This document shows, piece after piece, positions 25,902 to 38,346 of a stretch of 64,000 nt of DNA. Source of the DNA: Brachypodium distachyon (taxonomy: Eukaryota; Streptophyta; Magnoliopsida; Poales; Poaceae); assembly GCF_000005505.3 (NCBI RefSeq), contig NC_016134.3, forward strand, positions 11,142,624-11,206,623, in the 5' to 3' direction. The position numbers and the translations under genes were made by a program. The notes under the pieces were generated by a model. The model did no database searches. It had not been told where the DNA came from and was given only the letters and a program-made list of their open reading frames with translations. Within the stretch, counting starts at the first letter, position 1; each line of letters starts with the position of its first letter.

Positions 25902-28900
25902 TTAGATAGATGCCAAAGAATGTTGTTCTTGTGGATATCTTGATAAGATGATGGTTCCATCAACTTGAACAATGTCACCATCTGCTGAGTTGGATGTGCC
26001 AATAACAAATTGACAGGTTCCCCTTGAATCAGCATGTAGGGTGACACCATAATACTCAAGATGATCTGCCACACTTCTCCCATAGACCGATCTATTCAAG
26101 CAAGAGAAAAGGATAAGCAAAACAGTAGTACTAGCATATGTTACAAGAAATGTGAATGGCAAGTAGATACCTGCTGCAGGTTGGGTCCTCGCCTGTACAA
26201 TCGCAGACTGTCTCATTCTTAGTGACTACATTTCCTACTACGGTCTCATGAAGCCAAACCTGAACACAGATAAATACAGAACAAACATATAAACTTATAG
26301 ACTATAGCTTACCAGAAGTCTATGAGACATTCAATTTATTTTATGCACTTTTGTAAATTCTTTCCAAATAACAAACACTAACCTCTCTTGCAAAGTGGTG
26401 ATATGTCCATTGGCCCAAGTAATAAAAATATGGCGGTAAGTGTGGAACAATATCATTCTCATGGGTCACGCGGATTGTTCTTGGAACCTGCTCACTGAAG
26501 TATGCAGCAAAAGCAGGATTGCCTACGCGAGGCTGTCCAAAAGTTATGAGCTCAACTGCATGTGATCCGTACTTAACCTGGAAAATGGAAGGTGAGAAAT
26601 CAGTTAACCATATATAATATTCTTACATATAATATAGTACACTTATAACGAAAACGGCAGCTTCATACTTGCTCTGTAAAGGATGTATCTAAATTTGATG
26701 TGAAAACACAGGGTCCACATTGGGCGTATCAAATAAGTTAGATCAAAATATAAATGCAACTGTTTTACAATGTGGAGTTGGTGGTCATCCGATCTCTTAT
26801 TCAGTGTCAAATTGAAAAATATGGGCATATAAATATTTTAAAAAAAACTTATGCATGTAATATGTATCTTTTAATTCCGTAGCAATGCACGTGCATTTAG
26901 CTAGTAACAGATGGAAATGCAGATTGCTCAAAGGTACTAACAGAGAGATCAAGGGCACAGAATGACGCTAAAGCCCCTCCCATGGAGTGGCCAACAACAT
27001 TTATGGGTAGTCTTCCATAAGTTTTCCATGCCCAACGAACAGATTTCAGGATCTCATGTCGCAAAGTTGTATTATAATATGCAGAATAAAATCCATGGTG
27101 GACCTGCAACATGTGCTAGGATTAGGAAAACAGCAAGTGAACGGGAGTTATTCGATATTCAATGATGTTTCATACTAAACAACAGAAAATTGACTGGTGG
27201 AGTTACCATGGCATCTGGCATGCCTGGATAAGTTACATCGAGCTGCTTCCAGAAGAGATCTTCAATCCAATTTGAGGCGCTTCACAAGTAAAATTTGATG
27301 TAGGAATGAATGATTATGACTTATGAGCAAGTCTGAAGTACTATAGGTAGTCAAAAAGTAGAATTACGTGCAAATGAAAGAAGTGTCCACACGTATAAGT
27401 TTCGGTCAGCAGCAACTTATATTTAACATGACCAGCTATTATTCATACCTGTGTTCTTGGGTGCCTCTAAAAGCAATGATTATGGACCGTGGATCAGGGG
27501 CAACACCAACAAAAGCCTGGTCAACATAATTGTTGTCATACACAGGCAAAACTTTCATTTAGAACTGAACACAAGAAAATTGAGGGAACACAAAAATAAT
27601 GAACCTGTAAACATCTCTCGACATCTACAATGATCTCTATCATCTCAAAACCCTGCATTAATAATGAAAAAGAAGATAGTTAGTCAACAAGGAGGAGCCT
27701 GTAGAAGCAGTGTGAGCAGCCAGTTCTATAGTGTTCGTCTCATGGGTTGTACCTTTGTGTGACCTTCACATCTTGGACAAGTCCATGTCAAAAGTGAGGT
27801 TAGGTCGGATGTATACACCTGAAATGCATTGCATGCAATCTAAGTTATATTCAGATTTTGTGAGAAAAACACAAACAAAGATGTTCCCAACACAAAACTA
27901 CTCTCGCTAGGACAATAGGAAGTTTGGTTTGAGGAACTAGTTTGAGCAGTTCTTAACAAAACCAACTACATACTAGCATATATTGTTCAACGAGGAACTT
28001 ACAGCAGATGCATATTCCACAAGAATATGGGCAAGAGTACTATTGTAATGATAACCATCACCAGAGTGTTTCATCCTGAGTTCTGCATTGTGCAAAGAAA
28101 AGTGTAAACAACTTTAAGTTACATTATGAAAAGCAATGAAGGGCTTTAAGCTTATTTCGTAAATAGCAGTTGAAGGGATCTACATATCCAGCAATGCAGT
28201 GATATCCAGCAACATTTTCCTATTTCGGCAAGGATAAGAAGGTAGCCAACTGATTTCAATCCTCAGTAATGGTTCTTTCTTCGCATCATCAGTAATGACA
28301 CGATTTGGGTGCATTTTGGGGGAAAAACATTGCTTGTTTCTATGGTATCAGCACATCTATAAGCACAGAGACTAAAATCATCTGTAATTTATTTTTTCAA
28401 AAAGGGGAAGTGTCCCCGGCCGATGCACACAGCCAAAAAATCATCTCTAATTATTAGCATTATATCAAGTGACACATCCCTTGAAACATTCCCACATCAT
28501 TTTGGCATCAAATGGAAAAGCGTGAGTATATACAGCTAATTAGCAATATTACCGCACCGTTTTGGCATCGAACGGAACAAGAGTGAGTACATACATACTT
28601 ATCCACTGTAGGCATACAGATACAGCACACATTCAATTCAACACGCATCACGTATAGTTCCAGCAACTGTGCAGAACAGCTGAACTTCAAATCGCACCTA
28701 GTAAAATCCCCTATTTCACAGTCCCCAGACAAAATTTCCCACCAATCACATGAAATTCGCTGATCTAGGCTTCTAGCAGTGCCACTACACCAAAATCGAC
28801 ACCTTCCCGTAGCAACCCTCCATCGATTCCCGTCTAGCCAACTTCGAATTCGACCAAATCGGTTCTATGTTGTCACGCGCTCTCGCATTGCCACAGCCAA

Positions 28901-29195
28901 CACAGCCGGCGGGAGTAGCTCCTCCTGCCCCAGCACCGAATCGCACGGGACCAGCATCGACCGATCACACGACGGAAGCACGGGAGAATAAAACTAGGCA
29001 CGCTTAGCAGCGAAGCGACACACATCTGCTGAAGAATCAAAAACATGGAAGGAACCGGCGGCTGAGACCCGGCCGGGGGAGAAGTCAAGTCAAGTCACCT
29101 CCGTCTTCCGCCGCCGCCGCAGCCGGGGAGGACAGGAAGAGAAGAAGCCCCGTGAGCGCCAGCACCGCCGCCGCCGTCCGCCGCCGCGGCGCCAT
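25902..29195 (-). CDS. Secreted class 3 (fungal-type) lipase, 10 exons, 355 aa
   Basis: Predicted triacylglycerol or acyl-lipid hydrolase of the alpha/beta-hydrolase fold. Exons on the minus strand: 29195-29099, 28082-28003, 27818-27753, 27652-27605, 27516-27449, 27279-27207, 27103-26942, 26577-26383, 26259-26171 and 26091-25902. All are GT-AG and in frame to a TAA stop. Residues 1-30 form a signal peptide with an Arg-rich n-region and a Leu-rich core, followed by an Ala-rich cleavage region. The nucleophile elbow GHSMG places Ser184. Asp240 in HENDIVPHLPP and His258 or His259 in YHHFARE complete the triad. The oxyanion segment IIIAFRGTQ is also present. An N-glycosylation sequon (NST) lies in the N-terminal helix. 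The length is usual for this plant lipase group. The substrate cannot be read from the sequence. Confidence 0.93.
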
Positions 29196-30284
29196 CGCCA
29201 ATCTCTCTCTTTCTCTCCCTCTCTCTCTGCAGCACCTAACGGAGAAGGACGGGGTAAAGACTAAAGAGCAAGGAACAGAAGAGAGCAGCGGAAAGCAAAG
29301 CAGGAGGAAAGTCAGAAGAATTTCTTACGAGGGCTGTTTCGTGAAACTGTGAAACGCTACTCGCTCGCACGTACTTTTTCCACTTTGCCCCTCAGAATAC
29401 TCTATGAATGCGAAACCCGTCCAAGGAAACCGCCTAACAAAGACGATTAGCCACTCGGAGACTGCCACGTGTCCTTACAAAAACGTCATCCTATAATAAC
29501 AGGAGAGGTGAGGGCCAGGAGTGGAAGATCGACGACTTGCCGTACCGGTCCGTGCGCCGTGTCAGCGGCGTTACCGTGTGGTCCGGTCGGCCCACATGTC
29601 AGGGAGACAGGAGCTCTGGCTCCCTAGGACCTTCTGGTTCATTCGCGTCAATGGCGGTGGCTGCTGCTTGCCTTTGGGAGGAGAGTTTGTTAATTGTGGA
29701 TATTCCTTCTCTGGGAAAATAATTCCTAACAGCAGAAATCCAGACGTGTATATTTCTTTCTTGTTGATCGATCGGATTGAGGAAAAACTTGTGCCGTACG
29801 CAGGAGACTGGTCGATCGGGTCAACGATGGCGCGTGCACTTCTCTTGACCGTTTTTGGGCGTCTTATTAATTATTTAATTAACCTTCTGTATCTATAACC
29901 TATTAGTTGATTTCTCTCAACATGCAAGCATGTCATATCATCACATCATTACTATGTTCACATCTATTCAGTGAGAAACTCATATTTGTTGCACATGCAT
30001 GATATCTTTCATCATGCTATCCTCACTATGTTAAGAATTTATCATACAATTTCATTTTATGTTTTGAGTTTAGAATACTCTTTCGTTGCTATTCAATTTC
30101 ACTCACGCACGTATATTAACTATTACAACAACGTGCGGGACATGATCTAATTAATATAAATCGACAGCCAAGAAAAGAAAAACGGCTGTGCAATCTAAAC
30201 GGATTTAGCGGTGCTTGCATTCACTGTTTTTTTTTTTAAACTTTTTTTGAGAATATTTGTTTTTTTTTCTTTGATCGATCAGTC
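29196..30284. other. Lipase promoter and flanking DNA
   Basis: A CT-rich tract (29200-29231) in the probable lipase leader is a common plant 5'UTR feature. A plus-strand open frame at 29521-29898 lacks any domain and is not called. The rest is AT-rich and featureless. Confidence 0.5.
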
Positions 30285-30460
30285 TCACCGAAGGCCAGGA
30301 GGAGGAAACCCCCTTTTGTTTCACTGGCACTCTGGCAGGGTATGTGGGCTTGGGCACTCTGATCACTGAAGGCCCAGGACGATGTCCCCTTTCCTCTGGG
30401 CTCTGGCTAGGTACACGGGCTTGGGCTCTATGATCACCGAAGGCCCAAGAGGAGCCCACG
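30285..30460. repeat. Degenerate tandem repeat, about 75-bp unit
   Basis: Units starting near 30285, 30361 and 30434 share 'TCAC(C/T)GAAGGCCCAG' and 'GGGCTTGGGC(A/T)CT(C/A)TGATCAC'. There are two full copies and a partial third. No coding sense is evident. Confidence 0.7.
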
Positions 30461-31009
30461 CACCACCAGGCCCAGGGTAATCCTTGTGGAGATTAGAAGC
30501 AGGCCAGCCACACAGGCCCGCAGATGAGATGCCGCTTCCTGCAGCGCTCGCTCGGATGGAACGCCGTGCTCCTCGCCGGCGGCGGAGCGGACGATGTGTT
30601 GCGCAGGAGGAGGAAGAGGAGGAGTGGTAGGTTGATCTCGAGAAGGCCGCAACTGAGGAGGAAGACAGACCGCCGCCGCCGCCGGTTGTAGGCTACAGGT
30701 ACGGCCGCCTTTAAGCTTGCAGCCACTTTGATTCCTCTTTCTCTGCCCGTCATCTGCAGAAAAGTGTTCCAGCCAAATTGGAATGGAATGCCCGCCCGCC
30801 CCCAGTAGGAATTTTGGGGTTTCATTTCATCTTGTTGAAATTCCTTTGCACGTTTTTCAGAAAATATCTGTGGAGATCTAATTGAGGAAAAGTCCCATAA
30901 TTTTCCTGTGCAATGCGAATGAGGAAATCCAGCTATAGGGACAGATTCCAAACAGCCAGGGATTAAACAGTACTGAGTATATTTGTTCTTGCTGTCTTGT
31001 TGATACAGC

Positions 31010-31760
31010 AGAAATCGAATCGAAACAAAAGAACTTGTGGTGGTCTCTGTAATGCATGCTGGCTTCTCTGCACTTCAAGCTGAAAAAAAAATCTGAACAA
31101 GTGCAAATACCCCTTTGCCTCGTGCGCCTCTTCTTTCTGAACTTTGCTCATTTGATGAAACACGCGCTATAGATTGATGTAGGGGAAGATTAAAATAGTG
31201 AGGTGGTGATGCACAACCAGTGTAATTAATCTTAATAGTCTGCGGAAATGAGGCTCAGCCATGAGAACATACAAGTATAATATGAAGAATGCAAGCTGTG
31301 TGCATATGAAAACAGACCATGTCAACTTCGCTGCCCACCTATTTGTTAATCATCGGCATTTCTGTAATCATTAGAGTTTATACTAAGAGCCAAGGAGGCA
31401 CCCAACGGGACAAAACTATCTTATTTGTGGAAGTTTGCTAGAATAAGTGCCATAGTTTTTTATGTACAAGTGGGAAGGGTGCAAGTTGGGAAATACAATA
31501 CATGGCACTATGGCAGGTTCATAACAACTAGCTAATAAATCAGACACGCATTGTCTTGTTGTCATAATGGTCTAAATCTTGTAGTACTCGCTGGCCTTTG
31601 CACTTCAAGGACGAAAACATCAACAACTACTACTTTTTTCCTTGTGTGCCTGTTTTTGCTTTCTTCCGAATTTTGACCATTTCATGAACATGCTAGTGAT
31701 TAATGTAGGAGAAGATTAAAATAGTGAGGTCCAGATGCGCACCCAGTCAAACTAGCCACA
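31010..31760. repeat. Imperfect direct duplication upstream of the NLR pseudogene
   Basis: About 31010-31215 and 31570-31750 are diverged copies. Shared blocks include GCTGGC..TT.GCACTTCAAG, TTGATGTAGG(G/A)GAAGATTAAAATAGTGAGGT, and a C-rich exon-like stretch ending near a TTGAC/TTTGC..CATTT motif. A third, weaker trace lies near 32240. They may be remains of leader introns from duplicated NLR genes, which is inference. Confidence 0.6.
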
Positions 31761-32499
31761 AAGTCAAGGCTTCACTGCCTACCTTCTGATTAAGCATTGC
31801 TATTTTTCTAATTGCTAACGCTTTTACTAAGACTTGATGCAGTTAGTCTTGAACTAACCAGTGATAGGCTCTGAACCACATGGTCTGGATCAAAATCAGA
31901 GGACTGGACAGTAAATATGTTGAGACATGCATGGCGGCACGAGAAAAACTACTCCTTGAACCTAAGATGGTCATTTCCCTTCAAAAACATTGGCAGATTT
32001 TTACTCTCTACCTTCATGCTTACTTGTGTCTCCAGATCTACTTACACCGATTCTTTCAAGTTTCACCTATATGTACTGATTGGGGAGAAAATACTTTCTA
32101 CTGTACACAGAAACAAGACCATAAGGGATTTATGATACGAAGCCAGTTGGCCCTGGGGGAGTTATACTGACAGAAGCTAAGATGGAGATACCAAGGTACA
32201 TTGTATATATGAACCTGCCTGCCTTTCATTCCTCACCGTTTTCTAATCACCAGTAGTGCTACTGCTTAAGTCTTCATCTAGTCAGTCTTGAATCTATATA
32301 CCTATATAATCAGAAGTTCTAAATAAATGTCAAAGTCATCAGAAACTGCATCCATACCTAGATTACAATTATGCATGTGATACACGCCTGATACCCAAAT
32401 TACAGTCAAGCAACATATGCCAACGCAGCTACCAAATAACGCCAAAAGTTAGGTAATCAATCTTGCACTGCCCATTTGCCTTCTTGGTTGGTGGGCATC

Positions 32500-35367
32500 A
32501 TGCACTCTCCATCTTTGTTGCCATATCCTCATTGATGAGGCACAGCTGCTGCGGGGTGTCCGCGGGGCGACGTGGTGTTCATCAAAGATGAGATGGAGAG
32601 CATGAACAGCCTCCTAGCACACCTCACCGAGTCCCAGCACCGCAACCAGCAAGTCCGGACATGGATGAAGCATGTCGTCGGCCTTTCCCGTGACTCTGAG
32701 GGAAATGTTGAGCTATATGTCCGGTACGTCTCGGGTGCCAACAGCAGGGGTGTCCTTGGTGGCCTCCGGAGGGTTGTCCGGTTCGTGCTCACCATCCGGG
32801 CTCGTCTACCCGCCTACCCGGATCCGGGAGCTCAAGATCCGGGCGCGTGACATGGGTGACCGGCGGCTGAGGTACGGCGTTACCGTACCATTGGCTGCGG
32901 CGCTGGGTGGTGGAACGATATTCGTTGACGTCCCGACTCCACGAGGGGCGGCAGAGGAGGAGGAAGATGATCACAGACGTTCTGAACTCAATGGTGAACC
33001 ACCCGACAACGATGAGGCCACTGTAAAGAAGGGCACCGATCGGGTCATCCAGTGGCTCTTTGAAGACGCACCTGGACAGCTGTTGAGGGTCATCCCCGTC
33101 GTATGCAAAGATTCTTCTGAAAGTAAGTCAGCATTGGCACAGTTGGCATCTCGTATCGGGAAGGAAGTGTACCAACATTTTCCTCGGTGGAGAACTCGTT
33201 CAGTTGCAAGGCCATGATCAACGTCAGAGACTTTAATCCCAGATACAGCATGGAACCTTTCTTGCGGGATCTACTACAAGAAATAGCTCCCAGCTGGTCC
33301 TCGACGAGAAAACCATCAGATCCCAGACGACCATGGGATGAGGTCAGCCAACTCACCAAGAAACTTCAGGGGCATCTCAAAGGTAATCGCTTCTTGATCG
33401 TTCTTCAGCAAGTCGAAGACAAGAAGACATGGGCAAGCATAAGGTCTGCTCTGTTTGAAGCTGACAGTGATTGCCATCCTGGCAGCGCTATCGTCATGAC
33501 CACGGTCTAGGACGACATAGAGTCGTCCCCTTACAGAATCTTGAAAGCTCCAAGCCTACGCGGTTTTATGTATGTTAGAGCGAGCGTGCTCACTCTGAAA
33601 ACATCATACTGCAATATTAGCAATATGTATGGTCCAATCTGGAACTATGCTACCCTGATGCCTTCGCAATGAAGATGGTCCTACATCTTCTCTATGCTAA
33701 CTGTGACAGGACAGACAATCAGCTAAAAGATATATGCAATGTATTGTCGGAGTGCAAGAGTCTGAACAAAAGCACTGCTAAGCAAATGCTAATGTTCTGC
33801 TACAGCGAGCTTCCTAGCAAGTACAGGAGCTGCCTGTTGTACCTATCTATCTTCCCTGAAGACCACATCATCAGGACAACAAGCTTGGTTAGAAGATGGG
33901 TCATTGAGGGTCTTATAACCTGCTAATAGAGATCAAACTGGGAGTAGAATGGGAGCAACTGGCAAGCGCAACAGATCAAACCGAGGGCTTTTTCGATATG
34001 CTCATCACCCGAGGGTATCTTCGTCCTGGGGAAATTAGTGCGGCAGGCAACATCAAGAGCTGCACAATGCATCGTGAAGTTCGCGAGTTCATCGCCAAGA
34101 TTGCTACAGATGTAAAAAATTTGGACACAGATCTGCCATCTGATTTGGCTCACCATCTTTCTGTTCATAACAGAATAGGGCTGCAAGAATCTCACTCTAA
34201 TAATCATGTGGAAGCTGACAGCGATGGCATTGTGGCATTTCTTCCATCTTTGGCCAAATCATCTCAATGGCAGCTTTTGAAAGTGCTAGATCTAGAAGGC
34301 TGCAAAGGCTTGACCGAGAAGCATATGAATAATATTTGCAAGGTACTACTACTCAAGTACTTGAGCCTCAGAAACACAGATGTCACTGAACTGCCGAAGC
34401 AAATCAACAGGTTGCGGTGCTTGGAGACGTTGGACATCCAGCAAACAGCGGTAACAGCATTTGCCACAAAGTCTATCATCCTTCCAATTCTAAAGCATCT
34501 GCTTGCTGGCCAGACAGATTCCCCAAGCAACCACTCTGATAGGTTTGTGAGAATGCGCCTTCCCAGCTGCATTCGGAAAATGGAAAAACTGGAGATACTG
34601 TCCCATGTTGATGTTTCCCACAATGTTAATGATTTAATTGGTGTCGGCCAGCTGCTGCAGTTGAGGAAACTAGGTGTGATCCTCGGTGGTGAAAAAGGTA
34701 GCTTGGTTCTTCTATTCGAACAGATTAAAAAGTTGCATGCTTGCCTCCGGTCCTTATCAATCCGGATTAATAAACCGACCAAAAGTGAGGGGACTCCTTT
34801 CTTCTTGAAAGAGGAAAGCAAAGGTACTCCTGATGCAAAGGTGGTTGTGTTATCCTCGCCTCCAAAACTTCTCCAGAGCCTAATCATCAGCAGCATCACT
34901 GGTGGGCTTCACCTCTGGATTGCAGGGCACGATCATCTTACCAAGATAACTCTGACTGAGACTTACTTGGGTGAAGCAGCTCTACACATCCTTGGCAAAG
35001 CTTATAATCTTGCGCTGCCTCAGGCTTCGGTACAAGTCATACACTGAGAGCATGCTCAGGTTCAAGGATGAAGAATTTAAGTCTCAAGTCTCTGGTCGTC
35101 ATGGGCAGCGACATCACGAACATTACCTTTGACACTGGCCCAGCTCCTAAACTCGAGACGATTGTCTGGTCTTTTGCCTCCATGGAGGCTATTTCTGGAG
35201 TGAACCACCTTACTAAGCTGAAGAAACTTGAGCTCAATGGTGACAGCTGCATCATAGGCCCGGTGAGAGTAGCAATTAAAGAACATCCAAATCATCCTGA
35301 TTTGAAGTACAATGGACAAGATCAATTGCAAGGAGCTGCTACCGATGTTGCTGCCTCAACATCTTGA
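32500..35367 (+). pseudogene. CC-NB-LRR resistance-type gene, decayed
   Basis: The order of a grass NLR is visible in successive frames. The Rx-type coiled coil VFIKDEMESMNSLLAHL with VRTWMKHVVGLSRDSEGN lies at 32570-32730. NB-ARC remnants lie at 32830-33500. A winged-helix part (SELPSKYRSCLLYLSIFPEDH) is at 33690-33920. An MHD-equivalent 'TMHREVREF' is near 34070. LRRs ([36 protein letters not shown]) follow to 35047 and again at 35068-35367. Breaks: frame changes near 32560, 32780, 33185 and 33660, and stops at 33508, 33926 and 35047. The P-loop region (VIPVVCKDSSESKSALAQLA) lacks the GxGGxGKT pattern, and the kinase-2 aspartates are QQ (LIVLQQ, codons 33406-33411). It cannot make a normal NLR; a long LRR fragment at 33998-35047 stays open. 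Confidence 0.88.
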
Positions 35368-36218
35368 GCACCCTGTCAATTACTCGCCATCAACTGGAAT
35401 CTTCCTTCTGTACTTGTTGATTCATCTATCCTTGAATAAAGATGCACCTGAAGGAGAGCCTTTCATGGTCCTCTTCTTCAGTCTCATGTATCACTGAATC
35501 CGAATTTATGCCTCTTGTTTGTTTCTTTTATTTTTCATGCACTAGCACTGTACTATGTTCTGTATTTTGGTATAGGATTTGTGAGTAGTTAACCTGCACT
35601 GTACTACTAATGTTTCACGCGTGAGCGGACAATCTATCTATTGTACTTGTTTGGCTATTAAAAGTTGGACAATGTGTGCTATGTAGTGATTGATGGAAGG
35701 AACTTGTGTGAATATATTGCAGGTCCCCAATGGAAATCACTGTTCTTTGTCATGATTTTTACTATGCAGACTGCTATGCGAACTTCTAAAGGTACTTTAG
35801 TCTGTAGCTTTGTGGTGATAAAAATAAGTGCCATATGTTTCCTATGCAATGGGAATAAGGAAACAATCAGGTGATGAACCGACTTGATGTATTCAGTCTT
35901 TACTGATGACTGGTAACAGCTTTTGGAGAGGGGAAGAGCCGCAAAAAACGGCAAAAAAGAATGTATCCTGAACAGTCAAGAGCCGCCTGTAGTTGTGCAA
36001 AGTAAACTATAGTCAAGCTACAAAGTGAGCAAATACCAAATGCTAGCTAGTTATCCTGCATCTGTCTTTTCTTTCGTTGACCTATCTGCCATGGGGCTGA
36101 AATTTTAGAAGTCCCACCCACATTATTTCATCCAGTATCTCATTTCCATCTCATATCCTTTCCTTGATGAGCATGCTGCAATCTCCATCTTTGCCACCTC
36201 GAAGTCACATCGTGCGAG
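35368..36218. other. Spacer between the two NLR relics
   Basis: It contains the 3' flank of the first NLR relic and AT-rich sequence. No gene was recognised. Confidence 0.5.
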
Positions 36219-37206
36219 ATGGATGCCCAGGGCAATCTCGACTCACTCCTGGGCCGCCTCACTGCAGCCGCTGGTGAACTAAATACTGGTGCTGTTGATG
36301 ACAGAAATGAAGCCATTTACAACAGTTGGAGTGATTCCTTTTTCAGAGTATACGATAATTTTCACCTTTACGATGTCGCTACTAAATACTAATAGTGCTG
36401 CGATAATAACCCGAAGTTGCTCAAATCCTTTTACCTCTAAACAGTTTGAAGAATATTGTCTTAAACCATGCCGCTGTGAAACCTGTTCCAAGTTTTTCCG
36501 AGACAGAGCATTGCACCTTGCCGAGTGTGAAGGTCCTCCCATGTTGGCTGTTTTAGTGAAATGCTACCACGATGCCTTTGCAATACAGATGTTCCTTCAT
36601 CTACTATATGTAAGTCCTCACAAGAAGCACAGGTGTGACCACACTGGATGACCAAGCTGAGCACAGATTCGACCTGCTAGTCATCCGAGGGTTCATTCTT
36701 CCAGGTGAAACCAGCACCGCTGGCAAGATCAAGAGCTGCACAATACACCATGTTGTTCATGATTTCATTACCACAGATGTAGGCTTCGTTGACACATTGT
36801 CTCGACCTGATCTGTCTCACTGGCTTTCCATCAACAGTGGGGTGCTACTACAAGAAGAATCTCTTTCTGGCTCTGATTGTTCCAGTCAGGGCATCTTAAC
36901 TCTCCCTGTATCTCTGCCTGGATCTGCACAATGGAGGCTTTTGAAGGTACTTGACTTCAAGGTTGCAAAGGCTTGAAGAAGATGCATGTGAACAATATCT
37001 GTAAGATACTACTACTCAAGTACTTGAGCCTCAGGAACACAGACATCACTGGACTGCCAAGGCAAATTGAGAAGCTGCCGTGCTTACAGACTCAAGTACG
37101 GGCATTTGCCACAAAACTGTCTCTCTACCGATGCTTAAGCATTTGCTTTCTAGCCAGACAGGCTCGTGCAGCAACAATTCGGATGGGCTTCAGGAGTCGT
37201 TTGTGA
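36219..37206 (+). pseudogene. Second, internally deleted NLR relic
   Basis: It starts MDAQGNLDSLLGRLTAAAGEL at 36219. Short NB-ARC pieces follow in shifted frames: NTNSAAIITRSCSNPF and FFRDRALHLAE near 36390-36530, then YHDAFAIQMFLHLLYV near 36560-36610. From 36650 the sequence parallels the first relic: 'VIRGFILPGETSTAGKIKSCTIHH' against 'ITRGYLRPGEISAAGNIKSCTMHR', then [21 protein letters not shown] at 37000-37070. Most of the NB-ARC is missing and several frame changes are needed. It is a tandem paralogue of 32500-35367. Confidence 0.82.
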
Positions 37207-37560
37207 CAGTACGCCTTCCTTGTCAGAGAAAAAAAATACAAGTTCTCGCTCGATGCGAGGCCGTGAATTCTTCCTTAAAAAGAAAGTATGTGTCTACAAA
37301 CACTGGATTAATTTCCCGGTCGATCAAGATGCCTTTTGTGTGTGTGATCCGGATGATGATGTTTCTGCTGCTGAATTATGAGCTAAGGTCAACTGCACAC
37401 CAGCTTGATGCGAGGCCAATGAATTGTTTACATCTCTAGCTTGGTCAGCTTGCATGTTCATTATATTCCCTCAAAACAAATAAAAGAAAGATACTAATTT
37501 GTTGGTCTTAAGAACATGCATGTAGCTATAGCTAATTATTTCCTCTTCTCCTCACTGATC

Positions 37561-37568
37561 TATAAATA
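37561..37568 (+). promoter_or_regulatory. TATA box of the 98-aa secreted protein gene
   Basis: TATAAATA lies 90 bp upstream of the ATG at 37651. Confidence 0.65.
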
Positions 37569-37650
37569 TACTACTAGGAAGAAGCTGGCCAGGGAAGGAT
37601 GAGGTGCTACTGAGAACCAAAGCAAAGAGAGTAGAAGAAGCAGATCGACG

Positions 37651-37947
37651 ATGGCGGCAAGCAAAGTGGCGGCGATGATTATGGTGGCGGCGCAGCTGCT
37701 AGCCGTGGCAGCTCCGGCATCGGCGTCGGGGCTCTCCCGCGTCGGCAATCTGGCGGCCAGGGTGGGGATAAGAAGGCTGTTGCAGGACACCTGCATTCCT
37801 CCTGGGGACATATGCTGCAGCCAGTGCGGCAGCTGGTTCAACGACACCAACTGCTGCGAACCAGAGACGTACATTTGCGCTATCAATCTGGGTCGCGGCG
37901 ACAACAACGAGTGGTGTGTGTACCGTGAGACGAATATGTATCCTTGA
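37651..37947 (+). CDS. Small secreted 8-cysteine protein, 98 aa
   Basis: A signal peptide covers residues 1-25 (Ala/Val-rich core ending APASA). A short basic propeptide-like stretch (about 26-46, with RRLL) precedes a compact C-terminal domain. Its cysteines are at 48, 55, 56, 59, 68, 69, 76 and 89. The order C-x6-CC-x2-C-x8-CC-x6-C-x12-C resembles knottin or proteinase-inhibitor frameworks. I cannot name the family: the spacing does not match Bowman-Birk inhibitors or plant defensins as I know them. A TATA box with normal spacing and a complete frame support a real gene. It lies between NLR relics and the SDR array, a defence-like neighbourhood, but that is only context. Confidence 0.75.
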   Translation: MAASKVAAMIMVAAQLLAVAAPASASGLSRVGNLAARVGIRRLLQDTCIPPGDICCSQCGSWFNDTNCCEPETYICAINLGRGDNNEWCVYRETNMYP

Positions 37948-38277
37948 ACTTCCGAGTCTCACTGATCTCTCTGCAATACATATATACTGGCCTCTGTAAT
38001 AATCCAGAGTTTGCTAGCTTAGTGCTGGCTGGCAGGCTCTCCTAGCTAGCATATCCATCCACACCGTACGTATATGTATGTTGATTTCCTCTTTTGATCC
38101 AAGAGGGAAATTGTATACTACTTTTTTGAGGGAAATTGTATACTTGTTGTGTTGATGTGTTTTTAACTTCCAAATTCAGGTCAGAATGTTTAATGTTGTT
38201 ATGTGTACACCTTCTTGCTTATGTAATTTTATAAGAGTACTAGGTAGGAACGTGTCTGCTTCAGAAATAAAGTAGTA

Positions 38278-38346
38278 CTCCCTCTAATTCATAATAACTG
38301 TCGCAAATTTAGTATACAGTAGACACATATTATGAATCGGATGGAG
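38278..38346. mobile_element. Short Stowaway-like MITE
   Basis: The ends CTCCCTCTAATTCATAATAA and TTATGAATCGGATGGAG are inverted and flanked by TA. Length is 69 bp. It lies upstream of TRL1. Confidence 0.75.

Noticed and set aside
29521..29898. A 125-codon plus-strand frame next to the lipase promoter
   Set aside because: No domain, no promoter element, atypical composition; probably chance.
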